The notes under the pieces: model-generated
The model's input: the letters and a program-made list of their open reading frames with translations, nothing else
The model's database searches: none
Told to the model about the DNA's origin: nothing
NCBI GenBank assembly: GCA_023374045.1
Contig: CM041778.1
Span: 96,412,839 to 96,476,838, forward strand
DNA: 64,000 bases
Direction: 5' to 3'
DNA from: Limonium bicolor
Lineage: Eukaryota; Streptophyta; Magnoliopsida; Caryophyllales; Plumbaginaceae
Shown here: piece after piece, positions 11,125-21,939 of the stretch
Position numbering within the stretch: the stretch's first letter is position 1
Layout of the letters: every line of letters starts with the position of its first letter
Position numbers and translations under genes: made by a program

Positions 11125-11790
11125 ACTAGGGAGTGGTCGATCATGAATGAAATATCGACACACTGTATTATTTGCTGTCATCTACATTGTTAATTGGTGC
11201 TAGAGTACTAGCTAGCTAGACAAGGTAATTAGAGCTTTTACATTTATAATGAGCATGCATTTACGTCGAATGATTAAGCTTGTTTACTACTTAATTATGT
11301 TACGCCGTTTGTGTTTTCATTAATTTAGGAAAAATATATTTGTATCTATTACTGTAAACAATTAAGTGCGATATATATTGTCAAATTTTGTAATATATAT
11401 AGTTAATTTTACTTAATGACAAAAATATTATATGAATGTTTTTCAAATTATTTTTACTATTAAAGGCTACTTATTAAATCTCCTCTAACGTTGAGGAATG
11501 TTACAAAATTATAATTCTTCTCAAAATTAATGTTATTCCTATGCCCTGTGGACAAAAAAAATATTCCTATGTCATTTTACCACAGATTTGTAATTCTATC
11601 TACAAAGTATACAACAATCTATCGCATACAGTGTCCTCCAATAATTTAGGACCAGAATGGGGGCTTTAAGACCTATCGCCGACCCTACATTGGCTAGCTT
11701 TCCTTTCCACCCAGGTATTGATAGGCAAGGCGAGCGGCCGTATTAGTCAATCCATCTCACATCGCTACTGTTGCTTGGCTTTTTTTGCTA
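11125..11790 (+). repeat. Segmental duplication copy B, left part
   Basis: Collinear with 5926-5980, 7613-7739, 7971-8357 and 8835-8930 of copy A, without the insertions found there. It stops at 'ttgcttggctttttttg', where the nested insertion begins, and resumes at about 39330. Confidence 0.8.
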
Positions 11791-12617
11791 TAAGGAGGTG
11801 AGCATTTGGATTGGATAATTTGGATTTATCCAAAATTCAAATTAACTGAAATTTTTTTTATTTTTAATCGAATTTTAAAACCGAATTTAAAATTTCGGTT
11901 ATTCGAATATCCGAATTATAATTCGGTTTGGATTTCGGTTTTAACCCTGTAAAATTCGGTTAACCGAATTATCCAAACTTTTTTTAAAGAAAATCCCTAA
12001 ATCTTTCCTTAATAGTTAATACTCTTTAAACATGACAAACAGAACGTCAAAATTCATAACCCTATCTCGCATTGCTCCAATGCTTCAATTATATTATAAA
12101 TGTCATACTATTCTTTTTCGTCAAATTAATTATATATAACTGGTTTTGTTGAAACATCGTTCATCGTTGTTCACCCCTAGTTTGATGTAACTAGTCTAAT
12201 GTTTGAGTGAGTTCTTTCTGTTTCTGTTGTGATGAATTGACAACTAGGGAATTCACAATTTTCTAGCAGCTTATGGTTATTACTGCTGCTTATGATGAAC
12301 ATGAAACAAAAAAATGTGTTTGGTTTTTTTTTTTTTAAAAAAAAAATCGGTTACTAAAATCCAATTTTAAAAACGGTTTTTGTTTTTTTTTTTTTTTAAT
12401 TTCGCTTAATTGAAATCCAAACTAAAGCAAAAATTGGATTTCAGTTCGGTTTTCGGTTTCAACTTTAAAAAATTTCGGATTTGGGATAATTTGGATTTCG
12501 GTTAATTCGGTTTTGATCAAAATTTGAATAATTCAGATTTTAACCGAAAATCCAATTTTTTTTTTTTTTTTACAATTTGGATTTCGGTTAACCGAATTAT
12601 CCAAATGCTCACCCCTA
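11791..12617. mobile_element. hAT-like non-autonomous element with inverted terminal sequences
   Basis: The left end TAAGGAGGTGAGCATTTGGA and the right end (reverse complement TAGGGGTGAGCATTTGGATA) match with few differences. The interior repeats 'aattcggttaaccgaattat'-type motifs in both orientations and contains long poly-A/T tracts. There is no transposase frame. I could not see a convincing 8-bp duplication (flanks 'ttgcta' and 'cgatgcga'). Family assignment to hAT rests on the end sequence style only. Confidence 0.6.
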
Positions 12618-12756
12618 CGATGCGATTGTCAAGTATCTTGGTATGGTTCATAGTTGCAGGTAAGACTCTGAATAGTACGATATAGTTGTGAATGATATAA
12701 AAATAATGATCTTAAGAAAATTGGCTATTAAAGTTTATTAATAGTTTGAAAAAAAT

Positions 12757-15130
12757 GTCACTTGTCCGTGACCCCGGATATTAAGTTAAAAAAAATCTAA
12801 CCTCGCAGTCAAATTAAATCTTTTGAATATTAACTTTTTTAAAATCTCATATGCTACACACCCATAAAATTTGAGCAAAAAACACGTCGGGAACAGTCCA
12901 AACACCACTGTTGTGGCTAGTCCGTGCCTACAGATGGCCTGTCTGGGGCCTGGACAGCCTGCCCATGGCCACGCACAGCCACAGACGGTGGCAAGCTTTT
13001 AAAATTTCAAACATTAATTAGGGTTTTCTAATGCATGTCCGATAATTTTATTTTCAAAATTTAGGATTTTTCAATTTATGTCTGGGCCCACGGACACCCT
13101 GCCTGTGGCTTCGGACTTTTCAAAATTTCGTTTTCTCGTAAATTCAACTTTTTTGTATGATTAGGTTAACTAGGGTCCGTGGATTCGCACACTAGGTCCG
13201 TGGCCACGGACGGAACTAAAATTTGACCTAATTCAGTTTCCAAAACCCCTAGTTTAGGTAATTTAAATTTTCACTTTAAATTTCTGTCAAAAATACAAAA
13301 AAATCAGAAAACTTGCTCACTTAGGAAAAACCGACCTCGTAATAAGCCGTAAATAACATAATTAGAGGAAAACGACTTAGAAGGTAGTGAAAGTAATTTG
13401 AACCCGGAAAATTCGAATACCTAGCCCCTGAAACCGAACTCTCCTTTCCTGATTTACCGTAAGTCAAAATTAGGACGCAACTCTTAATAGGTTCCAGTGA
13501 GCTAACTTAGGATTTAATAATGATAGTTTTACGACTTAGTTATTAAACTTAGGTTATAAATGGACCTAGAATACGATCATATCCTAATCAACCCGAATCA
13601 ACATATGATAGTGGTTCAAAAACCGAGGCTCGCAAGTGCTTGGGCTTGGCCCAGGTCACCGCAAAGAAATAGGGCTTGCACGCTATTCTCTTTGTACTTC
13701 CCCACTTTTTTCAATCACCTAAAGATCTACGTCTACGGCCGGTCTTTGACTGACCAAACATTGGGCTCGGTAAGGCTTATTTTGTTCTTAGTTCAACTCA
13801 CTTTCATGTTCTTAGGTAGTTGGCAGCTCATAATAGCCCAACAATCTTAGACTTCTCTTTTAGGTAACCGACACCTCAGAATAGCTCGGTACAATCAAAA
13901 GACTTTTGGGTGGAAATTCAAGAAGGGGAGTTCATTCCTCAAGATCGGGCAAAATTTTATGGTATTGCTCAAGCATTCAACCAGTCTTTTCATTCTCATT
14001 ACAAAGCCTAGTTGCCGGGGGATCTAATATACCCAAAATTTTGACCCCCAGAAGAGATTCTTTAAGGCATGAGGTCTATAAAGGGTATTTTGATCAAGGG
14101 ACACAAAATCCTCGTTCGATCGACAAGTTTTGAGGCATAGATGATAGTTTGGTCATCACGAGGGGCGTTTTCATAATTTTCAGGGCTCCTAAGCCATCCT
14201 GTAAGCTCTCTCTCCTCTGAAATCGGATCAAATCAAATGCTTTAAAATTTTAACACATGATATAGGATGACATTTAGAGCATAATGGTCTTAAAATTTTG
14301 AAAATTTTGAATTTCTAATTATTTTCTAATAAACTTCTGAACGAATCTGGCGAGAAATTGAATTTTAAAATATTGCATTATCCAAAAAATTTAATTTCTC
14401 TATAGAAAAATCATAAATATCTTCCTCTACGTGTGGTTCAAATTTCATGGCCAGATTCCGTTAGGAAAATCACCTAACCAAAATCCCGGTAACTTCAGTT
14501 TTTCCGAGTTTACTCTATCTTTAGTGATGCATATATAAGAGACCTTATCTCTTGATAAGGGACACACACCAAGAACTCTCAAGACCTCAGCCTCTCCAAT
14601 TCTCCCACTTTTTTCAACTTCCAAGCACCGAAATTCCACAAAAATTCACTGAAATCACTTTCTAAACATGTTTTTCTGATCCCCGTAGCTATTACAATTA
14701 TCAAATAGCCTCGAAATCACCACCAAACGTGGAAGAAAATCTCAACTTACGAGGACCAGAAGCCCAGGTCGAACTCAACCCGAACCAACCCGACAAAGCA
14801 CCAAGATTCCCGACATGAAGAACCTTGTCAATTCCGAAGGTAAAACATATTGCAATTTTATTTTTCTAACTCCCCTCGACTTCATTAGTCTTCTGTCAAA
14901 TTTCGAGTGTAAATCAACCTTTTTCAGCTTCTGAATCGTTAATTGATTTAGATTTTGCCCGTTTACTTGTTCATTAAGTTTCGCTTTAATTCGCAATCAA
15001 ATTGAATTTTCTTTCGATCACTAACGAATTTAGAATCTTAATTTCAGGCTACGCGCGCCCATAAAATTTGAGCCGAAAACAGCCGAAAAACACAAAATTG
15101 TCACTGTCTGTGACTAGTCCGAACACAATA
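12757..15130 (+). mobile_element. Possible degraded solo LTR or LTR-element remnant
   Basis: The region starts near TGTCACTTGTCCGTGACCCC, resembling LTR starts of plant gypsy elements. It contains a TATA-like 'atatataagagacc' at about 14530 followed by a C/T-rich leader. Direct repeats near 12870-12930 and 15045-15115 share 'cccataaaatttgagc' and 'gactagtccg'. Short open frames at 13560-13850 and 13906-14133 have no recognisable domains. No pol motif or primer-binding site is visible. Ends are approximate. Confidence 0.35.
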
Positions 15131-15439
15131 AACAATCATTTTCACGTCTAACATTTTAGTCAATCACCAAACGAATAAACTTCACAAATTTGCTCTCTTA
15201 GGTTGTTCTTCTTTTTTCTCTCATAAAGTGATAACCCTAACTATAAGAACCTATACATATATATACACTATCTAACCAAAACTACCTAGAGAAACTAAAT
15301 AAATATTATTGCTTAAACAAATACTCCCTCCAATTTTTTTATTTGTCGTTTAAAGGCTTGATGATTTTTTCGGATTATTAGTCATTAGGCATATTTCTCT
15401 TCTTTTTTGTCTTAATTACCCCTATTAAAACTAGAGTTA

Positions 15440-16400
15440 ATAATGAGTGTCCGTCGTACAGAGTATCCTTTTATATACCATCATGCTACTAATACTTCAA
15501 CAGAGCGTACAGTTCACCATCTATCTTCACTCTCTTTCCCACATTTCAACCCCATTCACCATGGAAGAAACTAGTGAGCTTATCAACATCATTTTCATTC
15601 CTTATTCAATCTCCACTAAGCTAAACTGTTCTTCCACAATTAACAACAACCTCAACACCATGAAAGACAACAGTTCTAACAAGGTAATCTACAGCTCATC
15701 TACACTCACTCTGCATTGAAGAAGGGTCTCAAAGATTTTTCAGAAGCCATTAACCTTGCAATGAAGAGTATCTTAAAATTGGAGCGTGTGGTTGAGGTTG
15801 TCAATGACGCACACAACGTATATTATGGATACGTTTCAGATTCAGGGAGTGAGGATGACTCTTATCAAACTCAAACTAGTATCAACTCTCTTTTCCAAAC
15901 TAGTATGTAGTCTATTATTCACGTCAATATTTATCCGGTTTATGTAAACACTTTTGCTTTTCCAAACTGGTATGTAGTCTATTATTCTCAATATGTCGTC
16001 AATATTTATCCAATCTGTTGCATATATATGTATGTATCTCAGCCTTCTTTAATCATAATTTAGTCATCTGTTTCAAACTGAAGTGGGAAATCTGATGCAA
16101 AGTCTGACACATCAAGGATGGGTTCAATGAGACCAGAATGAAGTTAAATTAATGTGGGTGAAGCTGCTACGGGTGAAAAGTTACAGTTTGAAGGTGCTGC
16201 TGAAGGTGCCGTTGAAGATGCTGTTGAAGATGCTGTTGAAGGTGTTGTTGAAGATGCTGTTGAAAGTGCTGTTGAACATGATGAATGTCTAGGCCTTGGA
16301 ATGTTAAAAATTTTACTACCATAATTTCCTGCTGCCCCAATGTACCAATCATAAGAAAAGCTCACGGTTATGTTATATTAAGCGGAATATTTTGGATGTG
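15440..16400. repeat. Mariner 3' region with short tandem repeats and small plus-strand frames
   Basis: Lies downstream of the transposase in element orientation. A roughly 66-bp duplication carries 'gtatgtagtctattatt' (15903 and 15969) and 'gtcaatatttatcc' (15924 and 16000). At 16190-16275 a 12-bp unit close to 'gttgaagatgct' repeats about seven times. Small plus-strand frames (15447-15719 and 15716-15910, the latter ending in an acidic SDSGSEDDSYQ stretch) are convergent to the transposase and not recognised. They may be captured or random. Confidence 0.5.
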
Positions 16401-19400
16401 TAGCTAAAGACTGAATTTAAGGCATCTGCATTTTGGATATGAAGCTTACAGTTATGGTATCCTTTAATTTAGGATTCCTTTTTGTTATGACTAATTTATG
16501 ATAAATTTGGCCTTTTCACTCATCTTTTTCATCTTAGTAGATTCAATCTCATGAATTCACCCAGTCTATTTTTTTGTGTGGTGTTTGATTCTCTGTCACA
16601 TTGAAAAATAATCTTTGAACCTGCAGCCGATCTGTTAATCGGTTGGAATCAATTGAATATGATTTTAATTACCCAAAAAAATTCTTGTTACTAAACTTAT
16701 GGAGTACTCCTTATTAAACTAATACCAACTGTTTAGTAAAATTTCTCGATCAATCTTTTTTGCTCTTCCATGATTATTTATCCAAAACAACACAATTTTG
16801 TTTTCAATTAAAAATTCACTAACTAAAACCACCTAATATTTCTATAAAAATCTAAGATTAATTCAACAAAATTATGAATACTACATTTAGTTTTAAATGC
16901 TAGAGAAGAGAAGCCAGTAAATCAAAGATTAATTCAACCAAATATGTCTTCAATTACAACACTTGCAATTTAAAGATCATGTGCGGCTACTAACTCCCTA
17001 GCTGTCTCAACTAACATAGATCACAAGAAATTTGTATCGGAAGACAACCTTCCTTTTCAAGTTGTCCTTTCTTTATGTGAGGAATTCTGTAGTGTTACCT
17101 CCATTTAATTTCATTATCTCCCTCATGCAACATTGTAGTGTCAAGAATACACTATTAAGCATATGTCTTGGATAAACTTCAAAAGCATTATGAACCTCCA
17201 AACAAGCTCCTCTATTGTTGAAGTACGTTCTTCTGCTATAACGATTGGATTACCCTGAAAACCCCAAGATGAAAAACATTAAGATCAGGAGAGTTGGGAG
17301 GTTGACAAATTAATCTGATGTCAAATCCATCATTGGAAGCCGTTGCCTGAACATCAGGATCAGATGGAGATACATGTGTTCTTCTTGTTTGTCTTGTTGA
17401 ATAAAAATAGTTTCCCCAACATTTGATCTTGGCCATTTTTCTTTGATTGCCGGGATGACCTTTTCATTGAGAAACACTTTAATTGTTTCTCTTCTAATAG
17501 ATGTCATTGCTTTCATCTCTAAAGTACCAGCATCTCTATTTCTGCTCCTTCTCTGGGCTGGCTGCTCAGTCACAAATGGAAATATACCAATTTTCCCTAA
17601 AAAATTTCATTTCCCTCATTGTCAAATCTAGGGCGAGTTGTCGCTGCTAAAACTGACTTTTCCCTAATAGTTCTTACTTTGACATGTCCGCAACGGTTCT
17701 TCTTTGTCTGGGAGTAATTTTTTTTTGATAATTTGGGCATAAGCCATTTATTAAAAAAAAAATCCTGGAGAACCAGACGGACGGGTTTAGCTCGGGCCTC
17801 ATTAAAACCCCCATAGAAAAAACCCAGTGGGAAAAAAGTTCAGGGGGAAAAAGAGTACCCCCCCCATCCGAATACAGTTGAGGGTATAACTAAGCAAGGA
17901 AGAAGAAACAACAACGACATCGCCACAAACTCGAGCAAACACATGCTCACAACACACCAACTCGTACCAAAAAGGACCCCCACAACCTACTACAAATACT
18001 CTTTCAGAGAAACAACTCCTACGAATGCACTACACGTCAAAGGAAAATCTTTCCACCACGTTTTCGACTAGCGCCATACCCCAAGCTTGACCTGCAGCGC
18101 GATACGCTCGACGTTGCATTCCTCCTCTCGAAAGACCATAGCATTACGGTGCAGCCAATATAATACACTTTATAGCAAAAAGTCGATTTCCATACTCGCC
18201 TCGCTCTACTCGATAAGGGGACCAAAAACAGTCACTATAAATATCACCTACCCCTTGTCTGAAGACAAAGGTACATTCCACCACATCAAAATGAGCTCCC
18301 AAGTCTTTTTTATCCTTGCGCAATGGAACAAGACATGCTCCACACTCTCCATTACTCTACTGCACCAAGGGCACATGCTCCCACCAATAGGGACAACATT
18401 TCGCTCAAATAGAATTCCTCTTGTCATCAGCCTTCTCAAGAGAGTAAACCACAAGGTCAGCACCACCCTAGGCTCACACAAGCCATTCCATATAGCTTGT
18501 AGGTCGACATCCGAAGAAGCATCAGGCACCTCGCAGTTGCATTATACAAAGAGAGTGAAACAAAAACAGAGTATCCTTAACAATAGAGCATTACCCCAGA
18601 CCTCCACGCGCACATATCCGGCAGTTGAGGCGAACATGGAACGACTCAAGCAAGCCCATAAATTGAACGAGAAGCTCCTCTTCATACGAGAAAAGCTTAC
18701 GCCGCCACTGAAAATCCCATTGCCAACCATCATTCACCCAATGGGCCATCTGGGCTATAGTACATTCTTGTTGCAAACTCAGATAAAAGAGGCGCGGAAA
18801 CTTACTCCGCAGACACCCCTGCATGAGACCAGCTGTCATAAACCAAAATATATCAACTCACCATTTTTTACCAAGATTTGCACCTTCTCTTCGAGAACGC
18901 CTTTGAGAGCAACATTTGCATCAGTAGCCTTAATGATAGAAGGCCATATACCCTCTGCCTTCAAGATCCGAGCATCCAACTCCCCGGTATAAAGACCACC
19001 CCTCATTTTGTAAATCGAAGATACTACTCTCTTCCAAAGTGGGGATTTTATTAGCAGTAAAGTTAACCCTCCATTTGGACAAAAAGGCCAAATTTTAACC
19101 TGCAGGTCAGTGAACACAAGACCTCCATCCGCCTTAGGTCTAGTCATCCTCCTCCAGGAGACCGTAGTCAAGAATTTCCTTGTTTCTTGCCCCAAAAGAA
19201 CTGCCGTTGGATGGATACCAATCTCTTCCGCACCTTTGCCGGAATCACAAATAAACTAGCATAATAAGAGGATAGCCTCAAGTACTGACCTAAGTGGACC
19301 GCCCTCAGCCTTGGACAAACTAGAAGCTTTCCAAGACGCAAGTTTTGCCCTGGTCTTCTGAATAATATAATCGGTTCCCAAGGTCTTCTCCCTCATATTT

Positions 19401-19681
19401 TCCCCAAGGGGCAACCCCAATAGGTTAGCTGCAAGGTACCTATTTGGCAATCGATATTTTCCCTACTTTGAGCCTCCTCTTTCTCTCACATTAAAACAAA
19501 CGTCTTTCGATTTTTCCATATTCCAGACGTAGGCCACTCATCTTTCAAACCCAATAGGATTTCTATGCAGATTTCACCAGCTTCCTTCTCTCTGCCCCAC
19601 TAAAGAGCAAAACATCCACTCAGCAATTGGAGATGGGTGACTCTCACTCTTCTTGTTCCTACCACTAATCCAGAGAAATGA

Positions 19682-21808
19682 TTTTATAACCCGCATAATT
19701 CATACCTTATGTTATATCAGTTGCAATGCTATCCTAAGTTGGATTGTTTTATTCCTTATTGACAGTGGGACTTGATCGGCATTCCTTTTAATGACAGGGG
19801 CAGGGAAGTCCTTGCATAAAACAATTAAGGTAATTGTTTTTATTAGTTAATAAGGATGGGAACCTTATTTAATTTAGCCTTCTAATTATTTTCATCACGT
19901 CAGTTCAATTCAGTCTAATCGTGAGGAGCGTTCTCTATCGTGGTGCTAAGCGGCAGTTTCTCTCTCTTTTCCTTCTCTCTCGATCTTTCCCCTCTGTTGA
20001 AGATTCTGGTCCTACTGCTGCAATCAGATGGTGATCTTCTTCGTTGCGGTGGTTTCCTCTTCGTTTTCAGGTTGGTATTGCAGAACCGGTCTCCGTTGTA
20101 TCCCGTTCTTGTTCCAGTTTCTGATTGAGGGTTTTTGATTGTGTTCGAATCAGTGGCCGTTGGTTGCGCGCAAGTTGGGATTCTTCTGCAGAGTAATTCG
20201 TCTGGTCTCGATTCCAGGTTTGTGATGCAGAAAGTTATACAGTTTTGGAGTTTCCAAGTCTAGGTTTCCTTCGAATGTTTTCTGATTTCTGGGCTTGATT
20301 GTGGAATTCAGTGGCTGTTGGTCTGTATCGGATTGTTGCTCTGCGTGGATTGTGCCTGCGGTTTCAGATCGTTGTTCTTCTTCTGCTAATTGAGGTAGGT
20401 GGTTACTCGATTCAGTTTGGAAGTTCAGCCATGGGGTGTTGCAAGAGCGTTATCTGATTTTATGTGTGTTTCTACTAACATTTGTTGTGATTTGAAATGG
20501 CTAAACCCCCATGGTTTCCTGTTTAATGTCTGATTTGGTGGTGTGCTTAATTGGCATTTTGAGGCATTGATTTGTGTTGTTTTTCTGCTCTGTTCGTCTT
20601 CTGGAAATTGCATTTTTCGCACTGTCCGAACTTCCGTCCGAGCTTTGAAGTTCGGACAGTGCGTTTCTGCCTTTCTGATTTGCAAGTTCGGGTATGTCCG
20701 AACATCTGTCCGAACATGGATGTTCGGACACACCCTCAGGTTTTCCTCTGATTTAAGTTCGACCTGTGTCCGAACTTCGACGTCCGGACACAAGGTCGGA
20801 CATCCCGCGTATTCTTTTCCGTACTCTGTCCGAACATCAGTCCGAACATTGATGTTCGGACATTCTGAATCCTTCTCCCTGTTTTAGTTCGACTTGTGTC
20901 CGAACATTGACGTCCGGACACAAGTTCGGACACCCCTCTGTTTTCAACATAACTTCTTCGTTTGAACTCCGATTTGAGTGCCGTCTGCGGCGTTGGTTTC
21001 CTTATGATCTGTGCTACTGATTTATGAGTGTTTTGGCATATTTAAATGCAACTTTGCTTCTGTTTAAGCAACCTTTCTGTTTTGGGACATTACACATTGT
21101 TTCTGAGCCGTGAATGGCTGGGTCGAGCTATTCCGTGGTATACCATGTAGACGTCGTTCTGAGTGTGGGTCATTCCCTTTCTGTTCTGTGGGGTTGACGA
21201 ACCCTTTGGCTCTTTCGAGTCATTTCTGCGTTGCCGAGAGACCTGGTATGGTCTATGGGTCTTCGACCCTTCTGAGTGTGTGCATTGTGTCTTGTCCCCT
21301 TTCTGTTTAAGTGCTCTGACTGTTTCTGAAATGGGAACCCCTTGTGTTCCACTCTGCTTCTGTTTCTGAAAGCTTCTGACTATTTGAGAATTGTGCATAA
21401 GATGTTTATCTTCTCTTCTTCTGATTTCAATTGTTTTGAGCGACCTTGCTGATGACGGTCGCTGCTTACTGGGCATAGTTGTGTGCTCATTCCCCTACTT
21501 CTAACATTTTTTGCAGATTGATCAGCGAGGATCATCTTGAGTTCTGGAGCTGTAGTGCTTAGCTCATTTGACTGTTTAAACTTCTGTTATGACGTTGTAG
21601 CCTTCGGGCCTTCCTCTGTTTTGAGTTTCTGATTCGGATATGTATTTGGAATCCGTTTACTTCCGCTGTATTTGAATACTTTGGTTTACAATGTTAAGTG
21701 AACTCTGTTTTGGGCCTTTATTGCTTTTGATCGTTTAGAGCCTTGCGTTATTGGTAATACGCGGCGTGTAATACCCTTAACTCTTAGGCCGGTTTTAGGG
21801 GTGTTACA
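19682..21808 (+). repeat. Gypsy LTR 1 (left outer LTR)
   Basis: Starts TTTTATAACCCGC (the other LTRs start TGTTATAACCCGC) and ends GGGGTGTTACA. It differs from LTR2 and LTR3 at shared positions, for instance 'gttgcgcgcaag' where both others have 'gttgcgtgtaag'. Plus-strand open frames inside are not genes. Confidence 0.93.
20618..20935 (+). repeat. Five-hairpin palindrome array built on TGTCCGAAC in LTR 1 (also in LTR 2 and LTR 3)
   Basis: The first palindrome has perfect 17-bp arms (CGCACTGTCCGAACTTC, 20618-20634; mirrored at 20647-20663) around a 12-base loop. Four more follow: arms of 11 bp around 20708-20731, about 8 bp around 20763-20790, 13 bp around 20826-20860, and 10 bp around 20894-20915. 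The heptamer TCCGAAC appears repeatedly in both orientations. Equivalent blocks lie at about 27034-27352 and 33428-33750. Position between LTR start and primer-binding site suggests a role in U3 regulation or RNA leader structure; that is inference. Confidence 0.85.
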
Positions 21809-21813
21809 TTTAG

Positions 21814-21826
21814 TGGTATCAGAGCC
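21814..21826 (+). promoter_or_regulatory. Primer-binding site of left gypsy unit
   Basis: TGGTATCAGAGCC, complementary to the 3' end of initiator Met-tRNA, lies five bases after the end of LTR1. This primes minus-strand DNA synthesis in gypsy and copia elements. Confidence 0.93.
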
Positions 21827-21939
21827 AGGTTTGGCTTTCTTTGGTGTCTGTGGTGTGTTTTGCTTGTGTGAGAGTCAGTTGTGACAGTGGTTGTCAGTGT
21901 GAGTTAGTTCTGACAAGTTTTGGATTTGTATATCTCAGA

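Noticed and set aside
15724..15910. A second transposase exon on the plus strand of the mariner
   Set aside because: No similarity to mariner motifs, and all three catalytic regions are accounted for on the minus strand.
16144..16365. Minus-strand Ser/Thr/Ala-rich small protein
   Set aside because: It is the translation of a 12-bp tandem repeat; the low-complexity product has no start context or homologous features.
18087..18992. Plus-strand open frame of 301 codons
   Set aside because: It lies opposite LINE-A ORF2 (zinc-binding domain and C-terminal RT connector). The minus strand has the recognisable protein, so this is an antisense shadow.
20543..20933. Open frames in both strands over the LTR palindromes
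   Set aside because: They mirror the TCCGAAC inverted repeats and recur in all three LTRs; no protein features.
20618..20935. CRISPR-like repeat spacing
   Set aside because: Repeats are inverted, unevenly spaced and inside an LTR of a plant retrotransposon; no unique spacers or cas genes.
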